Source: Basidiobolus heterosporus B8920
Lineage: Eukaryota; Basidiobolomycota; Basidiobolomycetes; Basidiobolales; Basidiobolaceae
Length of the DNA: 64,000 nucleotides
Assembly (NCBI GenBank): GCA_000697455.1
Contig: JNET01030215.1
Coordinates: 1 to 64,000, forward strand
Direction of reading: 5' to 3'
Shown here in pieces: positions 47,442 through 58,697 of this stretch; the stretch's first letter is position 1, and the number at the start of each line of letters is the position of its first letter. Position numbers and translations under genes: made by a program. The notes below the pieces were generated by a model. That model ran no database searches, was not told the DNA's origin, and saw only the letters and a list, made by a program, of their open reading frames with translations.

Positions 47442-49081
47442 CTTTATCCTTGTGTTGTCTTCGAGAGGACATGTGACTATAGATTATTCAACATTCCAAC
47501 GAAACTAATGCGAAACAAAAACCTTTCTATAAAGAGACACTTCCATGATTTTGGCTATCTTAGCGTACCTTGAAAAGTTGATGATTGGAGTTTTGGCGGT
47601 GGTTGTTTACTTATTTGTCTGACCTTAGATTTCTATAACCGTACTGGTTATCTATCACATCTAACAATGTAAAGGTCTCCTGGCTTAACCAAGAGAGATG
47701 GTTTTCGTATGACGTTAACTTAAAGGGTAACTGAGCCCTACTCTACCCCAATCCTTGTGTGACACTCTACGACATCAAGCCATGAATTTAGAACCGTTAC
47801 AATACTCCGTTCATTGGCAATTTTTCTCGACATTGATCTCGCAGTTCTGTTGGCGATGAGTATCTACCCCAATTGAAAAGCTTATCTGAAAAATAAGGAT
47901 CTCTAATAACCATAAACTTTAGATAATGCACTCTCCGGTACCTTTCCAAGTCAAAATAGGAAGGTTCACTAAATGGTATCTAATATCTACCAAGAATCAT
48001 GCACATTAAACATTTCCCGAGTTTTCCTCATGGGTCAGATGATTTTCAAGGAACATTCTGAATGGAAATCTCATATCCCAGAAAATATTTTCCCATGTAG
48101 TTTGTAGAACTCGGTCAATGAATTTACTTTGAATTTCAGAATAATCTAGTAACTATAATTGGTCTCATCTTCCTAGATACAATGGAATTCGAGGGAGTTG
48201 GGATGGCTACTACTTGATGTCGAAATATACCCAACCCAACAAAAGCACCATCAAAGAATATAAATGATTCATGCAACAGAAACTAGTTGCTGTGTGAAGA
48301 TCATCTGTGGGTCGTCTGATGAGTGCCCTAATTTTTCTCATAACTACAATGACTCCCATGCCCATACTCACACCCACACCCACATTTTACCACAAGTACG
48401 GAATATTCCGGAGGAATCTTTGTTGTGACAACGTTTAGTATTAGTAGTCAAGAGAAGCGCAAAAAGAATCTACATCTGGAAAAAAATTATACACTATCCA
48501 TTTCTGTATCACCATAAATAGTAGTCGCTTATCTGTGAAAATCGTATGACGTAAGTATCTGATTTTTGAAATCGGTTTTGGTTGAAGGTCATGAGATTTC
48601 AACTAAAGACCCCTAGACCACAATTAATCGATGATTTTCAGATTGTGATCAAGATGTGAGCCAATCACATTCCATAAATACAGGTAAGCGATAAGAGGAG
48701 ATTCAATGATTTAAAACTAGTAGGATCTAGATCTAACCTTTGTTATCAGTGGGCCTCCTCACATGTTGTGTCTTTATCTCAATCGTAACGGAACTTTCCG
48801 AATATCCTTGGAGATGAACGAATATTTTTCGGATAAACATGGACTAGGTCTTGACCATAGTGACAACTTATCTAATAGCATTGATACTAATTTGTGTAAA
48901 CTCCATTGTGGATGCATACAGTCGGTTTTATACCAAGTTAATGTCATGTGGGTAAGGAGTTGATCCAGAATAACGCTAAGATGTAAAGCTCGATAGTGGT
49001 GTCATGGTATAGGTTTTGTCATTTCCCAATCTGAGAAATCCCGATTGGCCAGGGTATTTTGTTGAGGTTTAGGTTGAAAGA

Positions 49082-49089
49082 TATAAAAA
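49082..49089 (+). promoter_or_regulatory. TATA box (TATAAAAA)
   Basis: 58 bp upstream of the ATG at 49140; the same octamer and similar spacing are seen upstream of the small gene at 7882. Confidence 0.55.
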
Positions 49090-49139
49090 TGCACCCATCT
49101 CTTTGACTGGAAATCATTTTCAGTTGACCTCAATTAACA

Positions 49140-49469
49140 ATGTCTGCCCGTATTGCTGCCTTCACTACCCTTGCTAAAGTCTCCGGCTTAGTTAGTCTCA
49201 AGCGCGTTGCTATGCGCACTGCTCCTATGGCCACAGTTCGTTCCCGTAACCTCACTAATCTCTTTACTCTCCCCATGGATGAAAATGAACGTTTGGTCTT
49301 CGAACGTGCAGAGAACGAGTATATGAAAGGTGTTCTCAATGCTGACGATGTCGAGTGGAATAACCAAGCGATGTACACACTTGATCAAAATGTTACTGCT
49401 AACCCTATGATTGACCACGCGGAAGCTCCTGTTGATGATCTTTGGGACGACTTGATCAGCGACAACTGA
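49140..49469 (+). CDS. Small mitochondrial-type protein, unknown
   Basis: Single exon, 109 aa. The first about 38 residues hold seven Arg or Lys and no acidic residue (MSARIAAFTTLAKVSGLVSL then KRVAMRTAPMATVRSRN), a strong mitochondrial presequence look. The rest is acidic, with DENERLVFERAENEYMKGVL and a DDLWDDLISDN end. I do not recognise a family. A TATA box and a start embedded in an AAC-AATG context support expression. It shares overall design (presequence plus short charged domain, TATA promoter, no intron) with the gene at 7882, but no sequence similarity is evident. Confidence 0.75.
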   Translation: MSARIAAFTTLAKVSGLVSLKRVAMRTAPMATVRSRNLTNLFTLPMDENERLVFERAENEYMKGVLNADDVEWNNQAMYTLDQNVTANPMIDHAEAPVDDLWDDLISDN

Positions 49470-50091
49470 ATCCAAATATACTTTTCCTGCACTTTTCACA
49501 GTCAACACATCTAGAGCATAACATCCCACCTAATTTGAAGCTCAGTGGAATCGATATGCTTACAAGACAGCAATATTACCCTCATTTGATCACCCATTGT
49601 ATAAAAATTCGAGCGCCTAAAAAAGAACTTGACCTGTTTTCGATAAACATCAGTGCATGGCATATTGTATAGATAATGTATTTGCTAATAAACATTTCAA
49701 AAGTTACATCATTCACAGGTAAATTATCTGAGCTTGTATTTGGTTGTTCCTACTGTTAATTGTCAAGCTGGAAGAGTAGCAAGCTCCGCAATTGATTTAA
49801 ATAAACACGTTAGCAATAAAATGTGTTTAAGTATTAGTTAAAAGCTATGGAAGATACGACCTTTTTACTCGAAACCAATCAAATGGGCATTTAATTGACC
49901 AGCTTGTTTGGGCAGGAATTTTGATAAATATGGATCATTCTTACTAAACCAATCTGGATAAGCGATCCAGAGCTTTTTTTTAGTTTCCATTTTATTCCAA
50001 TAAAGTTAAGTTATTAAGTACTTTGTAATTTGATCCAACTCTAAAACCTATATAAACAATGATGATCAGACATCCCAGTTAAATAGTAAAA
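49470..50091. other. Intergenic with TATA box, nothing else recognised
   Basis: 622 bp, AT-rich, with a TATATAAA at 50049-50056 serving the HAD phosphatase gene. Confidence 0.5.
50049..50056 (+). promoter_or_regulatory. TATA box (TATATAAA)
   Basis: 43 bp upstream of the ATG at 50092, so any leader would be very short. Confidence 0.5.
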
Positions 50092-51485
50092 ATGCTCAAA
50101 ATCACTACTGCCCAGGAGGCTCAAGCTTTCATTGACCGTTTCGATACTTTTCTTTTCGATTGTGATGGTATGCTTTGTATTCTATATCAATTCGGTTTGT
50201 AAAAATCATCTCGCTCTTATTAAGTGTGCGTTCTTTTTGTTTAAATAGGTGTCTTATGGCAAGGAAAGCACGCTCTAGATGGTGTCCGTGAAACCATAGA
50301 ACTTCTTCGTCTCAAGGGTACGGTAAATATATTGTATCTTTCCTCGAAAGTTATGTTAAGCTTATGTATGTTTTAGGCAAAAGACTGTTGTTTGTTACAA
50401 ACAATAGTACCAAATCTCGAGCTGAATACGTAGAAAAGTTCAAGTCTTTAGGGCTTGTTGCTACCGCGGTACCGAGACTCTCATGATACTTTCTTGTCTA
50501 ACTTCGTACTCATTCGACTTTCTCTTAACTTGCAGGATGAAATTTTCAGCTCAGCTTATGCTTCAGCTTACTATGTTAGTAATATTCTCAAACTTCCTGC
50601 AGATAAGAAAGTATTTGCTTTTGGTGAAGGTGGGTTAAGAACTGAGCTGGAAGCCGAAAACATACAAGTTTGTGGGATTGACGTAAGTTTACAGGAGACC
50701 ATGATTAGGATTTGCATCGTGTTGAGAATTTATATAAACACAGGAAGACAATGATCCAATCAATTTCGATACATTGCATACGATCAAACCGAATCCCGAG
50801 GTATTCCAGACAGGATTTTTCAGTTACTTTGGTAGATAATTAACATCCAATGAAATCCTCTCAGATTGGTGCTGTGGTGATGGGTTTAGATTTGGATTTG
50901 ACCTACAGAAAGTACGCCAGAGCCTTTACTTATCTCTACCACAATCCTGAATGTGTGTTCATCGCTACCAATGAAGATACCACCTACCCGATCGGAGGAA
51001 CGGTCTATCCTGGTATGTTAAGTTACATGGTGGTCGTTTTGACGCAGATTGGCTAACTCTGATTGAAGCTGCTGGTGCGGTTATATCCCCCATCATTACC
51101 GCCCTTGGCCGTGAACCCATCTACATGGGTAAACCACAGCAAACCATGCTTGAATGTATTATGCTCAAATATCATTTGGATAAGGAGAAGACCTGCATGG
51201 TTGGGGATCGGTAATGACCTTTGTACGTGGTTTCAAAAGTGCCTTATTAATCATCAGATTCTTGGTTTCAGGTTGAATACTGACATTCTGTTCGGGATCA
51301 ACGGAGGATTGAGTACTCTTCTCGTCCTTACTGGTATGCATGGTATCTCAAGTGCTTGACTTCCATTTTCGAACTGACCATTTTAAATAGGTGTTACAAA
51401 TGAATCCGAGGCTTCTACTTCAGAGATTCAGGCTGACTACCTCGCTAACAGTCTTGGTGACATTTATCATTTGACAAAAGAATAG
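50092..51485 (+). CDS. PHO13: HAD phosphatase, Pho13/phosphoglycolate phosphatase type
   Basis: About ten short exons, about 300 aa. HAD motif I is DTFLFDCDG (nucleophile and acid/base Asp, split by an intron just after the DG), followed by VLWQGKHALDGVRETI. Motif II is LLFVTNNSTKSRAEY. The C2 cap has VFAFGEGGLRTELEAENIQV, GAVVMGLDLDLTYRKYARAF and CVFIATNEDTTYP. Motif III is GKPQQTMLECI (Lys), and motif IV is CMVGDRLNTDILFGINGG. Pho13/PGP enzymes clear damaged or side metabolites such as 2-phosphoglycolate and 4-phosphoerythronate in the cytosol. The start MLKITTAQEAQAFIDRF is typical. Confidence 0.92.
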
Positions 51486-52250
51486 GAAAGTGGCTGAGCC
51501 GATACTATAGAGATTCAATAAAGTTCTTCTGCGATGTCTGATTAATTAGGGGAATTTATATAGTATTTGCCATATTTCCTGAATTTCCAGTATTCACGTT
51601 CATTGGTTGATCCCTGATCTATGAATAAGAATCTCCTCCTGAGGTCCCACGGTCTTAGTGGTACTAACACGTACGGAAGGGGTTGGTTGGCTGGTAAAAT
51701 GCTTCATTGTCAACACAAATTAAGCAATGGTTCGTTACAAAAAAATCCGGATAACGTGAAATATCGACGAACCCTACTTATCTGGGAATTGAAACCAAGA
51801 AAGTCCAAACTGACCTGACGAGTATGCCATACTCTTGTCTCACATTCCTGAGTATTAAACAACCAGCCTTTCTTGATTTCACCCAGTACCTAGACAAGGA
51901 ACAACGAGTGGTTGAAAGGGAATAATTGCACTATTGCACTATCGTATACTTACTGCTGCTTAGTATGAGCAACATGAACATTGGTCTATTTGCTGTATTC
52001 CTCAGTAAAATCTCACGCTTGAGTGATCGTATTGTTCGATGATTGTTGGACTGCTACTGTGTGACTGCATGATTGGAGCGTCATCAAATGACTTTCATTC
52101 CCACGATCATGGATTGTTGGTGAGAACTGTGGTTAGCATGGACTGTGAATATAAAAGCCCATTCCTGATGATGAAGATCGGCTCATAGGTTAAGCTACTG
52201 GTATTGGTAGTTTTTGCATTTCTGAAATTTGTACTTCTTTAGATACACTC
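51486..52250. other. Intergenic with TATA box, no gene recognised
   Basis: 765 bp between the HAD phosphatase and LKR/SDH. A 65-codon frame at 51621-51818 is not recognisable. TATAAAAG lies at 52150-52157. Confidence 0.45.
52150..52157 (+). promoter_or_regulatory. TATA box (TATAAAAG)
   Basis: About 94 bp upstream of the LKR/SDH start codon at 52251. Confidence 0.5.
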
Positions 52251-55200
52251 ATGTTCCCGCAATTACGTGCATTTCATTTACACGGACAACGTCGTTTTTT
52301 GAACACAGCCAGTTCACGTATAAAAACTCTTGGAATTCGCAGTGAGGATAAGAATAGATGGGAGCGCAGAGTTGCGCTAACACCACACCATGTAGAATCG
52401 TTAATCAAAGAAACCGGTGCTAAAGTATTGATTCAACGTTCCAATAATCGTGTATTCACGAATGCCAAATATGAGAAGGTCAACATCGTTGAGTTTATCC
52501 TTTAGCCATTTTACCATTGTATTAATCTTGGTGTTTTTTGGTAAGCAGGCTGGTGCCGTTCTGAAAGACGATCTTTCTGAAGCTGATATCATATTAGGCA
52601 TAAAGGAAGTCCCTCAGAGCAAACTTATTGCTGATAAAACCTATGTGTATTTCTCTCATACTCACAAAGGACAACCATATAATATGCCTATGCTCCAGGA
52701 CGTTCTTGAAAAGGTACTAAGTTTTATACATGATAAAGAATACTCAGTCCAGAGGTTAATCCTTTCTCCAAGAGAATTCGCTTGATCGATTACGAATTAA
52801 TGACAAACGATGCAGGTGCTCGTTTGGTCCTATTTGGAACTCATGCCGGCTACGCGGGGATGATCAATTGTTTGCACGGAATCGGGCAACGTTTACTTGG
52901 TTTTGGCTACAATACTCCATTTTTGGTGAGGATCAACCGAGCTCGTTTGTAGACTGTTTTAGGATTTACTGCTAAATATTTAGTTTCTTTCAGTATGTGG
53001 GGATGGCACACAACTATCAGTCTCTAGCTGATGCAACATCTACCATACAGAAAGTGGGCAAGATCATTGCTGAAGAAGGCTTCCCAAGAGAATTTGGACC
53101 AGTCGTTTTTACATTTACAGGAAGTGGCAGTGTCTCCAAGGTATCGTATTCACCTTTCTTTAAAATCCGAACCTATTGACTCACTAGTGAATCTACTCTC
53201 ATAGGGAGCACAGGAAGTATTTTCGAATCTTCCACACGAATATATAAAAGCGAGTGAACTGAAGCGACTGGTTAGCTCTAATGGTACAAGAAGTTCATAC
53301 AGTATATCAATTGTTTTATAACTCGCTGAACCAAGGTTCTTTCAGACTTTGATAACAAGAAAGTTTATGCATGCGAGGTTACTTTCAACGATTACATCCA
53401 GAAAAAAGACGGCGGTTCTGTGCAACGTGAAGATTATTTCCAGAATCCAGGAAATTACGTCTCCAATTTCCATAGTGAAATAGCTCCGTATACCACAGCC
53501 TTAGTGAACGGTCTGTTCTGGTCGAGTGAATATCCTCGTCTTTTGACAAACCAGCAGCTTGCTAGAATTCAATCAGATGAGAAGAATAAGTATCGACTAG
53601 TGTCGATTGCTGACATCAGCTGTGACATTGAGGTTGGTTAAGGCTGGGTCTACAGTAATCTGCTATGGAAGGTTAAGGATGAACCTTAATTATTCATCTG
53701 CAATTTAGGGAAGTCTAGAGTTTACCACTAAAACCACTACTATCGATGAGCCTTTCTTTTACTACGACGCCATCAACAGGAACGAGCATCAAGAGTAAGT
53801 ACGTTTTGAGATTCTTATTTCCAACACGGACTGAATATTGTATCTTAGCATTGAGCACACTGGCGTACAGATCATGTCAATCGACAATTTGCCTACAGAG
53901 ATTCCCGCTGAAAGTAGCGAGCATTTTAGCGGTGCATTCTATCCATTTGCTAAAGAATTGGTATGGAATCTCTTGAGTGATTTTTTATTAGCAATGCTCC
54001 ATCTAATACGCCCTTAATGTTCACATTAGGTAATGGGTAAATTTGATCATCCGATTCTGAAACGAGCCACCATTGCTGAAGGTGGTGAGTTAGCATCTAA
54101 ATATCAACATCTTCATAAAAAACTTTCGACAACTGAGGCCCAAGGGTAGGTTCTTCACTCCAACGTAGAAAAAAGAATCCCATTTTTCGCTAACGATATC
54201 TCTTACTCTAGTCCTGGTATATCGGTCAAATCAAATGAGAAAAGACAAGTCTTACTACTAGGCTCCGGCTTTGTCTCTGCTCCATTAATCGACTATTTCC
54301 TTCGAAATAAGGACACTGAAATTACCATTGGTATGTAGAAGTTTATGATGCAAACCTTCGCATTGATTACATAGCTCATCGGAAATTTAGCCAGTAATCA
54401 TTTCCAGGAAGCAACTACTCTAGCTGGTGGCCGTGAAAACACCAAGGTGAAGGAGCTTCATGTTGAGGATCCGGAGAAGCTTTCTGCTTTAGTAAAAGGA
54501 TCCGATGTTGTAGTCAGGTACACACACATCAGATGGCACTACCTTCGATAGTAGTTTGTTAACCGCTTAATTAGCTTTGTTCCTGCACCTTTTCATCCCA
54601 AAGTTGCACAAGCTTGTATAGCGGAAAAGAAGAATATGGTAACGGCTAGTTACATATCTCCTGCAATGAAAGCTCTTGAGACACAGTAATTACACTAAGG
54701 CATATCTGAATTGAGAGCATAAAACCAACTGTTGACATTTTAGGGCGAGGCAGGCAGGAGTCAGTATTATCAATGAAATCGGTCTGGACCCTGGAATTGA
54801 TCATTTGACTGCAATGAAGATTATCGATGAAGTCAAGCAAAATAACGGCAGGGTAATTGACCTTTATAATAGATTGAATGCTTCGAGTGTCTAAAAACAT
54901 CACATTAAAAGGTCACTTCGTTCATCTCTTGGTGTGGTGGATTACCTGCACCTGAGTGTTCCGACAACCCGTTAGGGTATAAGTTCAGCTGGTCACCACG
55001 TGGTGTTCTGACTGCTGGATTAAACGATGCTCAATTTAAGATGAACGGCAAGGTATGGCAGCCCGTATTACATTTCACTCAGTCTTGGCGTCTAAATATT
55101 TGAAAAGATGCATGCTATTCCTGGCAATAGACTCTTGGCTAGCTACTTCCCGTCAGTCCCCATCTTCCCCGGATTTGCCTTCGAAGGATTAGCCAATCGT

Positions 55201-56247
55201 GATTCCATGCAGTATGTAGATACTTATGGGTTAGGTCCAGTTGATGAATTAGATACAATGTTCCGTGGCACACTTAGATTCAAGGTAACCTCCATAGATA
55301 TCGACTCTTCTTTGCTTTTCTGACTTTCTAAACATATCAGGGGTACTCTGACCTGATGTATGCCTTTGGAAAACTGGGTATGTTATCTCAAGAAGCTAAT
55401 CATCAAGAGTTCGAGAATTGGGTAAGTCAATAGAACATGTTTTCGGTTGGTAGTGCTTAATTAAATATTCGTAACCCGTAAGGCTGCTTTCTTGGATTCT
55501 GTACTGGGGAATAGAGAGGGTGATCATCAATCACGCTTGAATAAGATTTCCCAAAAGCTAGAGCTACCACAAAGCCACCCCATGGTGGAAAGGGTTATAG
55601 GTGCTTTATCATGGTTGGTTGATCTCCCTTCCTACTTTTTTGCAAGAAAACAACTAAACACATTCTAGGCTTCAAATGACCAAAGAAACCGATTCATCGT
55701 CGCTACCCAAAATAAATACACCCACCGTTCTAGATGCTTTCTGTACCGTTCTTTCGAAACAACTTCAATATGGTTCCCACGAGCGCGACATGGTGGCACT
55801 TCATCATGAGTTTGGTGTTGAACGCTCTGATGGTAAAAAGGTACTCACAAGCAAGATCCTGCTGGTACTATCCATCGCTTTGATATTCACCATCTCGAAC
55901 CTCATTTAGGAAATTCACAAGTCAACACTCATCACTTATGGCACTGTTGGTGGCTATTCTGGCATGGCAAAGACCGTGGCTCTTCCAGCTGCGATCACTG
56001 CTGATTTGTTACTCAAGGGTAAGTGAGTCCATTTAACATTATTTGTTGTGAGCGCGGTATCAATTTGGTTTTGGAAATCTCAGGCAAAGTCAGCACTCGT
56101 GGCGTGCTATCGCCCACCATCTCAGAAATTTATGAACCAGTTCTGAAGGGAATGGGAAAGGAAGGAATCCAAGTAATTGAAGAAGTCAATGAGGGAGCAC
56201 AAAGTATCAAAGAGCAACTCTCATGGACTGGAAGCAACTACTGGTAA
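52251..56247 (+). CDS. AASS: Bifunctional lysine-ketoglutarate reductase/saccharopine dehydrogenase
   Basis: Well over a dozen exons, about 950 aa. Residues 1-24 look like a mitochondrial presequence. The LKR half has [75 protein letters not shown] and GSGSVSKGAQEVF. The SDH half starts with a Rossmann [17 protein letters not shown] and continues [60 protein letters not shown] and [20 protein letters not shown], ending in [15 protein letters not shown]. Lysine and 2-oxoglutarate are joined to saccharopine, which is then split to glutamate and aminoadipate semialdehyde. This is the plant/animal degradation layout; Dikarya make lysine with separate Lys1 and Lys9. Confidence 0.93.
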
Positions 56248-56352
56248 ACGCTGAAATACACTCAAGTCATTCATCTTTAAACATGCCGTTGATTTATTAA
56301 ATTTGTTGATATATATGATCACGTGTATATATGCGCAATAAAGAGCGTTGTT

Positions 56353-57751
56353 TTACTTTCTATTAGACTTTGGCTTCTTGGGCACACCGAAGCCCACACC
56401 TTTGATCTTGTGTTCTACCAAAAGTGGGATACCGAGGCTCTTGCGAATAACAGGGCTCTTCAGGGCAAGCACTTGTCCGATCGAGACAAAATTGGAAGTC
56501 ACCCAGTAAACGAAGATAGACTGAGATGAGGTGGGTAAGTTGAAGGGTTAATCGTAGTTATGGTAGCAAATCGCTTACCGATGAGAAGCCGGCCGTGGCT
56601 GGGATCATGGCGATAGTCATAAACCTAAAGAGCCATCTGGCATTCTTACTTTGACTGACATTGGTACCTGTCCCACTACCGAGCTACAAAAGATGTGAGA
56701 TACGTAGCTTGATGTGTATCCAAATAAGACCAACCTCTAGGATGGTAAGGAACCCAAGGCCAGAGAGTACGGGCAAAACGTAATATGGATCGGCGGCGGT
56801 CAAGTCGGTAAACCAGGCAGTACCACCAGTTTGAAATTGTGGAACAGGTAACTGCGCCATATCTCTTAAGGCGATGAAAAATGTAAGCATCACTGGAGCT
56901 TGCATAAGAGGAAGTGCCATCATCTTGAAAGGATTGGCCCTGTGCTTTTCAAACAACTCTTTAGAGTCGTGAAAATACCGGGCTGTAGCCGCTTTGTCGC
57001 CACTAGCTCTAGCTTGATTCAACTGGGCGCTGAGGCGATCCATCTCAGGTTTGATATTATGAAGAGTCGCAGCATTTTTTTGAAGTTTGAGAACGACAGG
57101 GAACAATGCCAATCGAATCAGAAGGGTAGTGGCCACAATAGTTCCCCACCATGGAATCCCTGTACTAACATGAATAAATTCCATGGCTCCTTGAATAAAT
57201 CCAACTGGTGTATAATTAACCAAGCCCATAGCCTTAAGATCGCCAACTTTCATAACAGCCTCTATAATAGCATTAGTATCCACAGCCTCACTAACCAATT
57301 CAGAAGCGTTGCTCAGATTTGTAGTACCGTCAACTACAGGAACGTTTGTTGAGGTTGAATTGAAACGAGCAGAGCCAAGAGAAATCCCGCTGGTGTAGTA
57401 TGTAGGGCCATAAAAGAGGGTAGGAAGAGCACTGCGTTCAGGTTGAGCAAGTTTAATCTTTGAGAAAGTAGTCCAAGCTGACCTAGTTTTAGGTATAGAG
57501 GCTCTATTGAAGTAAAAGCTCTATGAAAGCAAATTTCCAGTCAATACGACATGAAGACGTTTTCCTACAACGAAAACAAGACATACTTGTCGAACACCCT
57601 GCGAGAATGCTCTTCTGGCTCTGAGAAGTATAGAATATTGACTAAATGGGTCAGAAAATAGGACTCAACTGAGAAATACTCAAATTACATACGACTGCCC
57701 AAGAATAGAGCTACCAGCTCCGACGCGACTAGCGACCGAGAATGTGTTCAT
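56353..57751 (-). CDS. OXA1: Mitochondrial inner-membrane insertase Oxa1
   Basis: About six exons from the ATG at 57751 (MNTFSVASRVGAGSSILG, a presequence) to the stop at 56353. The YidC/Oxa1 core shows FIHVSTGIPWWGTIVATTLL, IRLALFPVVLKLQKNAATLH, an amphipathic coiled loop, NPFKMMALPLMQAPVMLTFF and FTDLTAADPYYVLPVLSGL, then after introns ARWLFRFMTIAMIPATAGFS and SIFVYWVTSNFVSIGQVLAL. The end is basic (KKPKSNRK) but shorter than the yeast ribosome-binding tail. Oxa1 inserts mitochondrially made and conservatively sorted proteins into the inner membrane. Confidence 0.94.
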
Positions 57752-58070
57752 AATCAGTAGCCTTCGAACCGAAATGATACACACAAGCCTCAGCTACTCA
57801 ACAGGTATCTCTAAATTATATATAAAAATCTTTTTGATATCAAGTTTATCTACCCGTCCAAGTCCAACAAATGATTTCAAGTGGTATAAGCGGTATTAAT
57901 TATGACTACCGACCTAGAGTATTCTCGAATACATCATGCTCATTTTATGATTCAAACTCCGATAAAAATACATCTGGTATCTGGATTTCGTGGCTTTGAA
58001 ACACATTAAACGAGCGTTGCGAGTGTTGTCTATGTATCAAATCCAACAACCAAACTAAACTCAAGGTGGA
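57752..58070. other. Divergent intergenic region, nothing recognised
   Basis: 319 bp between the OXA1 and GSKIP-like starts, AT-rich, with a TATATAAAAA stretch near 57820 on the plus strand. Upstream of OXA1 this reads TTTTTATATA, so it is at best a weak signal for that gene. Confidence 0.4.
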
Positions 58071-58471
58071 ATGAAGAATTCCGGATTTCTAAAGGAAGAG
58101 TTGCTCGATGCAACAAAGAACTACACCTACGGTCTAGCAGAAGAAGGTGTTGTGGTCTCAGAGACTAAGGAAAAGGCCTCATTTAAGATTGTCCTATTGG
58201 AAAAAGTAGAGCTATTGATTGAATTATCTACTTGTGGGTTTACGGTAAAGTTCCAGAAACCTTTCCGATCATTTGTATGCACTTCACTCATTAAGTTTTT
58301 CAGATTATGGACATGAGCTCAGTTGGGGACGAAGCCAACTCATACTGTGAAGAAAAGAAGAAATTATATCTAGAGAAAACTTTCGAAACTATGGATGCTT
58401 TACTTCTGTCACTTAGTCCAGCTTTTGCACATAAACAATCAGAGGAGCTATTCCGCAAACTGAGCGTCTAA
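58071..58471 (+). CDS. GSKIP-domain protein
   Basis: Two exons, 58071-58244 and 58304-58471 (phase 0, 59-bp intron), give 113 aa. The order of features fits GSKIP (DUF727): an N-terminal acidic helix and strand (FLKEELLDATKNYTYGL), then LLEKVELLIELSTCGFTV, which matches the LELTEKGYRVV strand pair, and a C-terminal YLEKTFETMDALLLSLSPAF followed by FRKLSV, which matches the family's TVYSLLDTLSPAYREAF. Human GSKIP binds GSK3-beta and PKA; the fold also occurs at the N-terminus of CLU proteins. The function in fungi is unknown. Similarity is weak over the first 40 residues. Confidence 0.75.
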
Positions 58472-58697
58472 ATACACCAAACACCAAATAATTAAGATGT
58501 GGGGTAATCAGACTCCCCATATTATTTGGTCAAAAAATTCACCATAGCCCAGATAGCTCCGAGCATGCAACTAGAAAAGATTTTAATAAAATGATGTCGG
58601 ACCAAGCTGTTGGTTTTTTTGAGGTCAACTGGTGCATTGAAATTCCCCATTATTTAACGACTACGGAGATATTGGAGAGAAGCCAGTAGACGATGTC

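Larger units (their letters stand above)
47269..49139. other. Gene-poor 1.9-kb region with C-rich repeats
   Basis: The longest stretch without a supportable gene. It holds a C-rich hexamer run near 47393-47441 and a shorter ACCC-type run near 48355-48390. A 66-codon frame at 48763-48963 and other frames look random. No tRNA, rRNA or transposon hallmark was found. A TATA box for the next gene is at 49082-49089. Confidence 0.5.

Noticed and set aside
48270-48345. Hammerhead-ribozyme-like CTGATGAG with a GAAAC upstream
   Set aside because: No stem II closes after CTGATGA and the GAAA is not in a position that completes the core; it looks like chance.
49188-49529. 113-codon minus-strand frame
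   Set aside because: It overlaps the small mitochondrial-type gene on the other strand, which has a better N-terminus and its own TATA box.
52160-52235. Possible box C/D snoRNA (TGATGATGA ... CTGA) before LKR/SDH
   Set aside because: There is no terminal stem next to the boxes and no clear C'/D' pair; it lies in the leader of a coding gene.
56900-57352. 150-codon plus-strand frame
   Set aside because: It is the reverse-strand shadow of the conserved OXA1 core exons.
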